Shown: positions 33,381 through 42,086 of the stretch, in pieces | Layout: the number at the start of each line of letters is the position of its first letter | How positions within the stretch are numbered: position 1 is the stretch's first letter | NCBI GenBank assembly: GCA_902613795.1 | Contig: CACMIP010000001.1 | Coordinates: forward strand, 1-42,086 | DNA length: 42,086 nt | DNA from: an uncultured OCS116 cluster bacterium | GTDB lineage: Bacteria > Pseudomonadota > Alphaproteobacteria > Rhizobiales > TMED25 | Reading direction: 5' to 3' | Made by a program: the position numbers and the translations under genes | Notes under the pieces: model-generated | Told to the model about the DNA's origin: nothing | Seen by the model: only the letters and a program-made list of their open reading frames with translations | Database searches by the model: none

Positions 33381-34907
33381 TTAAGTGCCTATTTCCAGAT
33401 TAACGCTAACCAAATGGGATTGGTACTGTTCAATTGCATAATTATAATTGTCAATTAAGTTCGTTGTGCTTGTAGCAGTCAAATCAATTACCATATTTGG
33501 GTAAACACCGAATAAAATTATCAGCAATACGAATGGTAATAAGATTATATACTCTCTTAGATTTAGGTCTAATAACTTTTCAACTTCATCATTTGTAATC
33601 ACACCAAAAATAACTCTTTTGTATAACCAAAGAGCATAGGCTGCAGATAGTATGACACCCGTGGTTGCAAAAAATGCAACATACAAATTCACTTTAAATG
33701 CGCCAAGTAGTGTTAAAAATTCACCGACAAATCCGCTCGTTCCAGGTAAACCAATATTTGCCATTGTAAACACGAGGAAAAAGGCTGCATAGATTGGCAT
33801 CTTCTTTACAACACCACCATACACTGCAATCTCTCTTGTGTGTAATCTGTCATAAATAACACCAACTGATAAAAATAAAGCTGATGAGATAAGTCCATGG
33901 CTAATCATTTGAAATACACCACCTTGAATTCCTTGGTCAGTGAATGTGAATATTCCCATTGTCACAAAACCCATATGCGCAACAGAAGAATATGCAATGA
34001 GTTTTTTTATATCTTCCTGCGCAATTGCGATAAAGGAAGTATATATAATTGCGATCACAGACAGAACAAAAACAAGGTCAGTAAAAACAAATGATCCAAT
34101 TGGAAATAGTGGGATAGAAAATCGCAATATACCATAACCACCCATTTTTAGTAAAACACCTGCTAAGATTACAGACCCTGCAGTTGGAGCTTCAACATGT
34201 GCATCAGGAAGCCAAGTATGCACGGGAAACATTGGCATTTTAACAGCAAACGAAATAAAAAATGCTAACCAGAGCCAGTTTTGGATTGAATAATTAAAAT
34301 CATATCCACTAAGAATTGTGACATCCGTTGTACCAGTGACTATATAAATATAAATAATTGCAATTAACATTAAGACAGACCCACTTAATGTGTATAAGAA
34401 AAATTTGAATGTTGCATAAACACGCCTAGCGCCACCCCAAACACCAATAATAAGGAACATAGGAATAAGACAGGCTTCAAAAAAAAGATAAAACACTACA
34501 AGATCTAAAGCGCAAAATACTCCAATCATCAAAGATTCGAGTATTAAGAATGCAACCATATAATCCTTAATTTTATTTTTAACGTTAGTCCAGCTTGCCA
34601 AAATACAAAATGGCATCAGAAATGTAGTAAGTATTATTAAAAACAGTGAAATACCATCAATCCCGACATGATATGTTATATTTTCTGCCAGCCATGCGTA
34701 TCGTTCAATGAATTGAAATTCAGAAGATAATTTATCGAAATTGACCCATAAAAAAATTGAAGCTAGAAAATTAACAATACACGTATATAAAGCAACAATT
34801 TTTATATTTCTATTACCAATCTCATCCTCGCTATTTATTAGCAAGATTGTTAAAGATCCAAGTAAAGGGATCAGAATTATAGTCGATAATATTGGCCAAT
34901 CCATCAT
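33381..34907 (-). CDS. nuoM: NADH-quinone oxidoreductase subunit M
   Basis: 508 residues, about fourteen membrane spans, the middle antiporter-like subunit of complex I. GIDGISLFLIILTTFL near residue 80, ESLMIGVFCALDLVVFYLFFE (the essential Glu before span 5), FAVKMPMFPVHTWLPDAHVE, EDIKKLIAYSSVAHMGF and GLPGTSGFVGEFL are signature stretches. The first ATG (34907) overlaps the nuoL stop as ATGA; a second ATG three bases on is equally possible. Confidence 0.97.
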   Translation of the reverse strand: MMDWPILSTIILIPLLGSLTILLINSEDEIGNRNIKIVALYTCIVNFLASIFLWVNFDKLSSEFQFIERYAWLAENITYHVGIDGISLFLIILTTFLMPFCILASWTNVKNKIKDYMVAFLILESLMIGVFCALDLVVFYLFFEACLIPMFLIIGVWGGARRVYATFKFFLYTLSGSVLMLIAIIYIYIVTGTTDVTILSGYDFNYSIQNWLWLAFFISFAVKMPMFPVHTWLPDAHVEAPTAGSVILAGVLLKMGGYGILRFSIPLFPIGSFVFTDLVFVLSVIAIIYTSFIAIAQEDIKKLIAYSSVAHMGFVTMGIFTFTDQGIQGGVFQMISHGLISSALFLSVGVIYDRLHTREIAVYGGVVKKMPIYAAFFLVFTMANIGLPGTSGFVGEFLTLLGAFKVNLYVAFFATTGVILSAAYALWLYKRVIFGVITNDEVEKLLDLNLREYIILLPFVLLIILFGVYPNMVIDLTATSTTNLIDNYNYAIEQYQSHLVSVNLEIGT

Positions 34908-36862
34908 GACCCCCTACCCACGATTATATAAAATGTTATTATAAAAGTTAGACCTATTATCATAGAGAAGGCATAATGATATATTAACCCAGATTGAAGC
35001 TGGACAATTTTTTTGGTTATTTTTACAACTTGTTTGGAAATCCCATCAGGGCCAAACCTATTTATAATATTTTCATCCCCCCTTTTCCAAAATATCTTAC
35101 CGACTAAAACGGCTGGGCGTACAAAAATATAATTATAAATTTCGTCAAAGTACCATTTGTTTAAAAGAAAGCTATATAGAACCTCTTGGTCTTTTGCAAT
35201 TTTTTGAGGAATATGTGGATTTCTGATGTATAGGTAATATGCAAAGGTAACACCGATGATCATCATGATTGTTGGTGACCATTTAATGAGATATGATACG
35301 TCATGAAGCTCTTTTAATATGTAGTTGTCTTTTAAGATAAATATTGAACTTGCCCAAAATTCTTTAAATCCTGCATAAATGAATGAGTCATAGAACGCAT
35401 ACCCTGAAAGAATTGATCCAATAACTAATATAATTAATGGAATTAACATAATATTTGGACTCTCATGCAAATGCGACATCACCTCTTTTGATGCGCGTGG
35501 TGTTCCATGAAAAGTCATAAATATGAGCCTCCAAGAGTAAAACGATGTCATTAATGCTGCGACTAGAAGCATGGTGAATGCGTACGAGCCTATGCTGATA
35601 CTTGATACATAAGCCGCTTCAACGATTGCATCTTTTGAATAAAATCCTGCCATTCCAAACAGGCCAGGAACACCAAATCCAGTCAATGCCAATGTTCCTA
35701 CCAGCATGAGTATATATGTTTTTGGTATAAACTTCCTAAGACCACCCATATGCCTCATGTCTTGCTCATTAGACATTGCATGAATTACAGAACCCGCACC
35801 CAAGAACAATAGAGCTTTAAAAAAAGCATGAGTAAATAGATGAAAAATTCCAACCTGATAAGCGCCAACCCCGAGAGCAACAAACATATAGCCAAGTTGT
35901 GAGCACGTGGAATAGGCTATAACTTTCTTAATATCATTTTGAACCAAGGCAACAGAAGCTGCAAAAATAGCAGTTGTTGCGCCAATAAATACTATTAACG
36001 ACATTACAGATGGCGCAAGCTCATACAGAGGTGAGCATCTTGCAACTAGAAATACACCGGCGGTTACCATTGTAGCGGCGTGTATTAATGCAGAAACAGG
36101 CGTTGGACCCTCCATGGCATCTGGTAACCAAGTATGCAGAAGAAATTGTGCTGATTTTCCCATTGCGCCTATAAAAAGCAGGAAACATATAAAGGAAATG
36201 GCGCTAATAGAGTAACCAAATATATTAATCTTTTTATCTACTAGATCAGATGCATTTGAAAATACAGTATTAAAATCAAGTGAGCCAAAGAAATAAAAAA
36301 TACAAAAGATACCGAGCGCAAATCCAAAGTCGCCCACTCTATTTACAATAAACGCCTTTATTGCGGCATTGTTTGCGCTTTCTTTATGATGCCAAAAACC
36401 AATGAGTAGATAGGAAGCTAATCCAACCCCTTCCCAACCAAAAAATAACTGAAGAAAATTATTTGATGTCACAAGCATTAACATTGCAAATGTGAATAAT
36501 GATAGATAAGAAAAAAATCGTTGCCTAGATGGGTCGTTGTGCATATATCCGATAGAATAGAAATGAACAACAGCAGAAACAGTGTTTACCACCACCAACA
36601 TAACTGCGGTTAGCGTATCTACACGAATCGACCAACTTAAATCCAATGCTCCTGAAGTAAGCCACTTTAAAATAACAATAACTTGATCATTCTTGCCATT
36701 AACCCAACCAACATTCAACAAAACGTACCACGATAACAATGCAGAGATAGCAACCAATGTAGAGGTTATTAATTCAGATTTTCTAGCACCGATTGTTTTA
36801 CCAAAGAGTCCCGTTAATATTGCACCAATGAGCGGCAAAAAAACAATTGATGAGTATAGCAT
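34904..36862 (-). CDS. nuoL: NADH-quinone oxidoreductase subunit L
   Basis: 652 residues, about sixteen membrane spans, the distal proton-pumping subunit with the long lateral helix near its C-terminus. Recognisable parts: WSIRVDTLTAVMLVVVNTVS, FFGWEGVGLASYLLIGFWH, GKSAQFLLHTWLPDAMEGPT, NDIKKVIAYSTCSQLGYMF and FGMAGFYSKDAIVE. Length is normal. It begins five bases after the nuoK stop and ends overlapping nuoM. Confidence 0.97.
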   Translation of the reverse strand: MLYSSIVFLPLIGAILTGLFGKTIGARKSELITSTLVAISALLSWYVLLNVGWVNGKNDQVIVILKWLTSGALDLSWSIRVDTLTAVMLVVVNTVSAVVHFYSIGYMHNDPSRQRFFSYLSLFTFAMLMLVTSNNFLQLFFGWEGVGLASYLLIGFWHHKESANNAAIKAFIVNRVGDFGFALGIFCIFYFFGSLDFNTVFSNASDLVDKKINIFGYSISAISFICFLLFIGAMGKSAQFLLHTWLPDAMEGPTPVSALIHAATMVTAGVFLVARCSPLYELAPSVMSLIVFIGATTAIFAASVALVQNDIKKVIAYSTCSQLGYMFVALGVGAYQVGIFHLFTHAFFKALLFLGAGSVIHAMSNEQDMRHMGGLRKFIPKTYILMLVGTLALTGFGVPGLFGMAGFYSKDAIVEAAYVSSISIGSYAFTMLLVAALMTSFYSWRLIFMTFHGTPRASKEVMSHLHESPNIMLIPLIILVIGSILSGYAFYDSFIYAGFKEFWASSIFILKDNYILKELHDVSYLIKWSPTIMMIIGVTFAYYLYIRNPHIPQKIAKDQEVLYSFLLNKWYFDEIYNYIFVRPAVLVGKIFWKRGDENIINRFGPDGISKQVVKITKKIVQLQSGLIYHYAFSMIIGLTFIITFYIIVGRGS

Positions 36863-36867
36863 AACTA

Positions 36868-37173
36868 TTAACCCTTCATCTCGGTAATATCCTCAACTGC
36901 TATTGAGCCCTTATTTCTAAAATAGATGACTAATATAGCAAGACCAATTGCTGCCTCCGCAGCCGCTACTGTAAGAACCAATAGGGAAAATACCTGTCCT
37001 GTAATATCATTTAGATAAGTTGAAAATGCTACCAAGTTAATGTTTACCGCTAGCAGCATTAACTCAATCGACATCAGTATGATAATTATATTTTTTTTAT
37101 TTAGAAAAACCCCAAAAATACCAATTACAAATAATATTGATGCAAGTGCTAGATAGTTATTGATAGCAATCAT
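36868..37173 (-). CDS. nuoK: NADH-quinone oxidoreductase subunit K
   Basis: 101 residues, three membrane spans. The conserved membrane glutamates of the proton path are Glu37 ([13 protein letters not shown]) and Glu73 ([12 protein letters not shown]). Standard length. Its ATG overlaps the nuoJ stop by four bases (ATGA). Confidence 0.97.
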   Translation of the reverse strand: MIAINNYLALASILFVIGIFGVFLNKKNIIIILMSIELMLLAVNINLVAFSTYLNDITGQVFSLLVLTVAAAEAAIGLAILVIYFRNKGSIAVEDITEMKG

Positions 37174-37778
37174 ATTCCACTTCCTGGTTTCATGTCTATA
37201 TTTTTAATGGAGCTTTCTGCGTCTCTTTCAACTTGCTTATTAATATCTTGCCTTTTAGCAGAGGGCCGGTGATTAACCGTCAGTACAATTGCACCTATCA
37301 TGGATGCCAAAAGTATCAAGCCAGCTAATTGAAAGAATAAAATATTATCCGTGTATAGGACTAAGCCGATTATTTCTGTATTTGAGTATTGCTTATCTGT
37401 GGTTATACTTAAATTGTCTGTAACCGAATAATCACGCTTCCATGTGAATAATACCAGCATAAGCTCGGCCAGTACAATAACCCCAATAGTCAACCCAATC
37501 GGTAGATAACTTATCACTGTTGATGAAATTGATTTAAATTCAACGTCCAGCATCATTACTACAAATAAGAAGAGAACTGCAACAGCTCCAACGTAAACTA
37601 TAACTAGTATGAAGGCTAAAAATTCAGCACCGAGTATGAGAAATATCCCTGCGGAATTGAAAAAACATAAAATTAAGAAAAGGACAGAATGTACTGGATT
37701 ACGCGATAATATCACCATGAAAGCGGAAGCTATCATAATAAATGAGAACAGATAGAATAATAAGCTCACTACGATCAT
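37170..37778 (-). CDS. nuoJ: NADH-quinone oxidoreductase subunit J
   Basis: 202 residues from the ATG at 37778, with five membrane spans. [20 protein letters not shown] near the N-terminus and [25 protein letters not shown] (span 3 with the pi-bulge region of complex I) identify NuoJ. An in-frame ATG at 37802 would overlap nuoI by 20 bases; the start at 37778 has AGGT seven bases upstream and begins four bases after the nuoI stop, so I prefer it. The C-terminal tail is hydrophilic. Confidence 0.93.
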   Translation of the reverse strand: MIVVSLLFYLFSFIMIASAFMVILSRNPVHSVLFLILCFFNSAGIFLILGAEFLAFILVIVYVGAVAVLFLFVVMMLDVEFKSISSTVISYLPIGLTIGVIVLAELMLVLFTWKRDYSVTDNLSITTDKQYSNTEIIGLVLYTDNILFFQLAGLILLASMIGAIVLTVNHRPSAKRQDINKQVERDAESSIKNIDMKPGSGI

Positions 37779-37782
37779 TTTT

Positions 37783-38274
37783 TTACCTATATTTTGCGTC
37801 AAGCTCTATGTTTTTTGAGATTGCCTCTTCCCATCTGTCTCCATTCGAGAGCAGTCTCTCTTTGTCGTAATATAATTCTTCTCGGGTTTCAGTTGCAAAC
37901 TCAAAATTCGGACCTTCGACAATGGCGTCAACTGGGCATGCTTCTTGACAATACCCACAGTATATACACTTTACCATATCAATATCATAACGAGTTGTTC
38001 TTCGGGTGCCATCATTTTGACGTGGGCCTACTTCGATTGTAATCGCCTGCGCTGGACATATGGCCTCGCACAACTTACAACCAATACATCTCTCTTCACC
38101 ATTTGGATATCTTCGAAGTGCATGCTCTCCTCGAAACCTTGGGGATAGTGAACCCTTCTCAAAAGGGTAGTTAATTGTCGCTTTGGGCTTAAAAAAGTAT
38201 CGCATTGCAAGCCTAAATGCACGAATAAATTCAATTAATAAAAAACTTCTAAAAACCCTGATTACTCTCTTCAT
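37783..38274 (-). CDS. nuoI: NADH-quinone oxidoreductase subunit I
   Basis: 163 residues, peripheral-arm subunit holding clusters N6a and N6b that pass electrons towards quinone. Two 4Fe-4S motifs: [11 protein letters not shown] (Cys63, 66, 69, with Cys73) and [11 protein letters not shown] (Cys103, 106, 109, with Cys113), each followed by Pro. The basic amphipathic N-terminus packs against the membrane arm. Fourteen bases separate it from nuoH. Confidence 0.97.
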   Translation of the reverse strand: MKRVIRVFRSFLLIEFIRAFRLAMRYFFKPKATINYPFEKGSLSPRFRGEHALRRYPNGEERCIGCKLCEAICPAQAITIEVGPRQNDGTRRTTRYDIDMVKCIYCGYCQEACPVDAIVEGPNFEFATETREELYYDKERLLSNGDRWEEAISKNIELDAKYR

Positions 38275-38288
38275 ATCTTTCTCTTATC

Positions 38289-39296
38289 CTATTTAAAAAA
38301 TACAACGAATGTTGCCGTTACCGCAACCATCACAAGTGATAGAGGCAGAAAAACTTTCCATCCTAATCTCATTAACTGGTCATACCTGTATCTAGGAACC
38401 ATCGCTTTGACCATTGCGAACATAAAGAACATAAAACAAACTTTTATAACAAACCAAACGAAACCAGGAATAAAGTCGAGAATGGGTAGAGGTGCATGCC
38501 ATCCACCAAGAAATAAAATGGTTGCAAACGCGCACATTAGAACAATCGATACATATTCACCGAGCATGAACATCAGGTATGGCGTGGATGAGTATTCCAC
38601 CATAAAACCAGCAACAAGTTCTGACTCAGCTTCAGGTAGATCGAATGGAGGCCGGTTCGTTTCGGCTAAAGCAGAAATAAAAAATACTACAAACATTGGA
38701 AACAGTGGGATAAAGTACCAGTTTAAAATTCCATAATCACCCGATTGGGCGTTTACAATATCAGTTAAATTGAGCGAACCACTCAATAAAATAACTGTAA
38801 TAATTACAAATCCAATGGAGACCTCGTATGATACCATTTGCGCTGCTGATCTGAGGGCGCCGAGGAAAGGATATTTGGAGTTAGATGCCCATCCCCCCAT
38901 GATTATCCCATAAACACCCAAAGATGAAATTGCAAGGATATACAATACCCCTATGTTGATATCAGCCAAAACAATACCTGCATCAAATGGAATTACAGCC
39001 CAAGCCGAAATCGCGAAGACAGTTGTAACAAATGGTGCAAGTAAAAAAACTGCCTTATCTGCTTTAGACGGGATAATAACTTCTTTTAGTACAAATTTTA
39101 ATAGGTCTGCAAAAGATTGCAAAAGACCGAATGCGCCAACAACATTTGGGCCTCGTCTCATTTGCACTGCCGCCCATATCTTACGATCTGCTAACAATAA
39201 GAATGCTATTGTAATTAATAGTGTAGTTATCAAAAAAACACTCTTTGCAGCGATGATCGCCGCTGGATAGAGATACATTGATAATATATTATCCAT
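38289..39296 (-). CDS. nuoH: NADH-quinone oxidoreductase subunit H
   Basis: 335 residues, about eight membrane spans, the subunit lining the quinone chamber. [18 protein letters not shown] (near residue 38), [44 protein letters not shown] and [16 protein letters not shown] are NuoH hallmarks. The frame is open to 39407, but the 37 extra residues would lie inside nuoG and are not family-like; ATG 39296 gives the normal N-terminus and overlaps the nuoG stop by eight bases. Confidence 0.95.
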   Translation of the reverse strand: MDNILSMYLYPAAIIAAKSVFLITTLLITIAFLLLADRKIWAAVQMRRGPNVVGAFGLLQSFADLLKFVLKEVIIPSKADKAVFLLAPFVTTVFAISAWAVIPFDAGIVLADINIGVLYILAISSLGVYGIIMGGWASNSKYPFLGALRSAAQMVSYEVSIGFVIITVILLSGSLNLTDIVNAQSGDYGILNWYFIPLFPMFVVFFISALAETNRPPFDLPEAESELVAGFMVEYSSTPYLMFMLGEYVSIVLMCAFATILFLGGWHAPLPILDFIPGFVWFVIKVCFMFFMFAMVKAMVPRYRYDQLMRLGWKVFLPLSLVMVAVTATFVVFFK

Positions 39297-41343
39297 TTTT
39301 AATCTCGATGCTATTCTTTTGCATGCTACATTCCCCCATAACCTTGCTTGATCTTGCAATAGAATTTGTAAGGTAATAGTCTGTAATGGTATTTGAGAAT
39401 GCATCACCGTTTAGCTTCTGTTTTTGATCAGATAGTTGATCTAAACACTGAAAAGTGTCACTTTCAATATGATTGATGTTTGTGAATATAGGATACTCTT
39501 TTCTAAGACCAGCTCTAACATCCTCAAAATTAGTGTAGTTAAGTGATTTTTTGACTCTTTTTGATATCTCAACAATTATCTTCCAATTATCTCGGGCGTC
39601 TCCAGGTGGGAAGACCGCTCGGTTTGTCTCCTGCAATCTGCCCTCTGTATTCATATACAAACCATTTTTTTCTGTATAGCAGGCACCAGGAAGAACTATA
39701 TCAGCATTAGTTGCACCTCTATCTCCATGACTCCCAATATATACAGTATGTTTATTTTTGGCATCGATTTCATCCGCATCGAGAAGAAATAATAATTCTA
39801 TCTCACTTGATGACGCCATCTTTTGAGCGGTATGTTTTTCATCTTGAGGTAGAAAGTCGAGATCTAGGCCGGCAACTCGCGATGCGTATTTGTGTAAAAC
39901 AGCCACCCCATTCCAATCGTCACGGATTGCACCAGTTTTTTCTGCGCAGTCAATAACCTGGGATAGAATATCCATTCCATCATCTCTTAAAAACACGTCA
40001 TCACCCAGTAGCCAGATGATATTTTTAGAGCCATTCAATGGAATATTTTTGAGATTTATACTCTTTGGTGAGTCCCCAATGAAAGTATAATCATAAGTCA
40101 GGTCATGCTCTTGACCAACAACATATATATTCAAATTCCCAGTCAGCCATCTTTTGCGTATCCGAGCATTCAAAACAGGAGACTCCATTCTTGGGTTTGA
40201 ACCTATAATAACTATTGCGTCGGCATTTTCAATACCAGCTATTGTTGGATTAAAAATGTATGATGACCTCCCATATTGATTACCCAAAATTGACCCATCT
40301 TGTCTACAGTCGTACTTATTTGAACCGATCTTTTCCATTAATTTTTTCATAAGAAACATTTCCTCAGCCGAGACCATATCACCTGCTATGGCTCCGATCC
40401 TACCTGGGTCAGTTTTTTTTATGAGCTTTGTTAGCAATGTTAGTGCCCTATCCCATGATACCGCGATCAATTTACCATTTTCACGAATGTATGGGGTATC
40501 AATCCTCTGAGTTTTTAAGCCATCCCAAATAAATCTTGTTTTATCGGAAATCCACTCCTCATTTATTTCCTCATTGTACCTAGGCATAATTCGCATCACT
40601 TCGGAACCTTTTGAGTCGATCCTTATGTTAGATCCTATACCATCCATAACATCTATGGATTCAGTTTTCCGGAGTTCCCAAGGTCTTGCATGATATTCAT
40701 AAGGTTTTGATGTTAGAGCGCCAACTGGGCAAAGATCTATAATATTTCCTTGTAACTCTGAAGACATTCCCTTTTCTAAGTAGGTTGTTATCTCCATATT
40801 TTCTCCCCTATGGATTGCCCCCAACTCTTCAGTGCCGGCGACCTCTGATGTAAATCTTACACATCTTGTACAGTGTATACATCTGGTCATTGTTGTTTTT
40901 ACAAGAGGGCCAATATTCTTGTTATCAACAGCTCTCTTATTTTCTTTGTACCTGCTCTTATTTATTCCATAGTGCAAGGCTTGATCCTGTAAGTCACACT
41001 CACCACCTTGGTCACATATAGGACAATCCAATGGGTGGTTAACCAAGAGAAATTCCATCGCACCCTTTCTTGCATTATGAACCTGATCTGTATTTGTTAG
41101 AACCTCGGGTAACTCTCCATTTGGGCCTGGCCTTAAATCAGACAAGGAGAAATGACATGAGGCAACCGGTTTTGGGGCACCCTTAACCTCAACTAGGCAC
41201 ATCCTACAGTTCCCTGCTATTGATAATTTATCGTGATAGCAAAATCGTGGAACCTCTATATCTGTTAATTCGAGGGCCTGAATTAGAGTTAAATTTTCCT
41301 CAAATTCGTATTCCCTGCCATTTATTAATATTTTTTTTGACAT
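39289..41343 (-). CDS. nuoG: NADH-quinone oxidoreductase subunit G
   Basis: 684 residues, the large iron-sulfur subunit. N-terminal 2Fe-2S ferredoxin domain with Cys35, 46, 49, 63; His-ligated 4Fe-4S site His103, Cys107, 110, 116 in [15 protein letters not shown]; 4Fe-4S site Cys155, 158, 161, 205 in RCIHCTRC and [11 protein letters not shown] molybdopterin-oxidoreductase-like domain without cofactor follows from about 215. Length fits the alphaproteobacterial/mitochondrial type rather than the 900-residue E. coli type; I see no extra N7 cluster. It lies eight bases after nuoF. Confidence 0.96.
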   Translation of the reverse strand: MSKKILINGREYEFEENLTLIQALELTDIEVPRFCYHDKLSIAGNCRMCLVEVKGAPKPVASCHFSLSDLRPGPNGELPEVLTNTDQVHNARKGAMEFLLVNHPLDCPICDQGGECDLQDQALHYGINKSRYKENKRAVDNKNIGPLVKTTMTRCIHCTRCVRFTSEVAGTEELGAIHRGENMEITTYLEKGMSSELQGNIIDLCPVGALTSKPYEYHARPWELRKTESIDVMDGIGSNIRIDSKGSEVMRIMPRYNEEINEEWISDKTRFIWDGLKTQRIDTPYIRENGKLIAVSWDRALTLLTKLIKKTDPGRIGAIAGDMVSAEEMFLMKKLMEKIGSNKYDCRQDGSILGNQYGRSSYIFNPTIAGIENADAIVIIGSNPRMESPVLNARIRKRWLTGNLNIYVVGQEHDLTYDYTFIGDSPKSINLKNIPLNGSKNIIWLLGDDVFLRDDGMDILSQVIDCAEKTGAIRDDWNGVAVLHKYASRVAGLDLDFLPQDEKHTAQKMASSSEIELLFLLDADEIDAKNKHTVYIGSHGDRGATNADIVLPGACYTEKNGLYMNTEGRLQETNRAVFPPGDARDNWKIIVEISKRVKKSLNYTNFEDVRAGLRKEYPIFTNINHIESDTFQCLDQLSDQKQKLNGDAFSNTITDYYLTNSIARSSKVMGECSMQKNSIEIKNG

Positions 41344-41351
41344 TCTAACTC

Positions 41352-42086
41352 TTATTTACTTATTCTGTTTTCAATTTCATGCCTGAAATGTCTAATTAGA
41401 CCTTGAATGGGCCAAGCAGCAGCATCTCCAAGAGCGCATATGGTGTGACCTTCAACTTGCTTTGTAACCTCTTGTAGCATATCAATTTCATCGATACTGG
41501 CATCACCTTTCGTCATTCGATCCATCACTCTCCACATCCAACCGGTTCCTTCACGGCATGGTGTGCATTGACCACAACTCTCATGCTTGTAGAAATAGCT
41601 CAGCCTAGCTATTGCCCCAACAATATCTGTTGATTTATCCATAACAATAACTGCTGCGGTACCAAGTCCAGAATTTAACTCTTTGAGGGTATCAAAATCC
41701 ATTGATAGATTCTGACATAGATCAGCGGGTAAACATGGCACAGAAGAGCCGCCAGGTATTACGGCAAGTAAGTTATCCCATCCACCCCTAACACCACCAG
41801 CATGTTTTTCGAGCAACTCACGAAGAGTTATTCCCATTTCTTCTTCAACATTACACGGCGTATTGACATGACCAGATATGCAGAATAATTTAGTGCCTGT
41901 ATTGTTTGGCTTTCCCAATGAGGAAAACCATTCGGCTCCCCTTCTCAGTATTTCAGGTGTTACCGCTATTGACTCTACATTGTTTACTGTTGTAGGACAT
42001 CCATAAAGCCCGCAATTCGCTGGAAATGGAGGTTTAAGTCTTGGCATTCCTTTTTTACCTTCAAGGCTCTCTAGTAATGCGGTTTC
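41352..42086 (-). CDS. nuoF: NADH-quinone oxidoreductase subunit F (N-terminal part off the right edge)
   Basis: The C-terminal 244 codons are present; the frame stays open to the edge, starting [13 protein letters not shown]. NuoF oxidises NADH through FMN and cluster N3. Seen here: [36 protein letters not shown], and the N3 site [11 protein letters not shown] with the fourth Cys in [12 protein letters not shown]. About 190 N-terminal residues with the FMN/NADH-binding loop are missing only because of the window edge. First visible gene of the leftward nuo-birA-rnj-proS-lolCD block. Confidence 0.97.
   Translation of the reverse strand, partial: ETALLESLEGKKGMPRLKPPFPANCGLYGCPTTVNNVESIAVTPEILRRGAEWFSSLGKPNNTGTKLFCISGHVNTPCNVEEEMGITLRELLEKHAGGVRGGWDNLLAVIPGGSSVPCLPADLCQNLSMDFDTLKELNSGLGTAAVIVMDKSTDIVGAIARLSYFYKHESCGQCTPCREGTGWMWRVMDRMTKGDASIDEIDMLQEVTKQVEGHTICALGDAAAWPIQGLIRHFRHEIENRISK

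Noticed and set aside
39297-39407. N-terminal extension of NuoH to 39407
   Set aside because: It would lie entirely in nuoG and adds non-family sequence; ATG 39296 gives the normal start.
1-42086. CRISPR array, insertion sequence or prophage structural genes
   Set aside because: No regularly spaced 25-40 base repeats, transposase motifs or phage proteins were seen in any frame; the only mobile-element signs are at the hsd island end.

Overview
The window comes from an AT-rich, gene-dense bacterial chromosome, most likely a marine pelagic alphaproteobacterium with a streamlined genome. The right half holds a gene order I know from Alphaproteobacteria: nuoF-G-H-I-J-K-L-M-N, then birA, RNase J, a DUF1467 membrane protein, a short (438-residue) ProRS, lolC and lolD, all leftward with tiny gaps or ATGA overlaps. 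Two convergent gene pairs even overlap at their stop codons. I cannot name the genus from sequence alone.

Layout. 1-4836 (minus): a type I restriction-modification operon, hsdM-hsdS-hsdR, visibly richer in GC than its surroundings; hsdR runs off the left edge. 4837-5348: no intact gene; it holds an orphan C-terminal coding fragment, phased TGCCAA repeats, a palindrome and the 3' part of a tRNA-Asn gene. Together these look like the right end of an island inserted in tRNA-Asn whose body lies to the left. 5349-8953: two related-looking secreted proteins flanking tRNA-Thr(CGU), a DUF3764-like protein, two mini-ORFs, PsiE-like and DUF4149-like membrane proteins and an alpha/beta hydrolase. 9030-13840: a biotin-type carboxyltransferase lacking a biotin domain, divergent from a histone-deacetylase-like amidohydrolase, an ABM monooxygenase and a photolyase. 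13845-16065: a very basic 36-residue ORF, an acyltransferase-3 membrane protein and a secreted EF-hand-like protein.

16259-22250 (plus) is the most interesting unit: RidA, a periplasmic binding protein of the Fe3+/thiamine/phosphonate-like class, a strong hairpin plus T-tract, the ABC ATPase, a two-domain permease, and a protein made of three RidA-like domains, closed by a clear terminator. The single RidA keeps the catalytic arginine; all three domains of the tandem protein appear to lack it. This suggests uptake of an organic substrate whose breakdown generates reactive enamine/imine intermediates, with the triple protein perhaps in a non-deaminase role. That function is inference.

22309-25982: a DMT transporter, a polysaccharide-lyase-like secreted protein, a lipoprotein and a cysteine-synthase-family enzyme. 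25979-42086 (minus): the NADH dehydrogenase, biotin ligase, RNase J, ProRS and LolCD block, with nuoF cut by the right edge.
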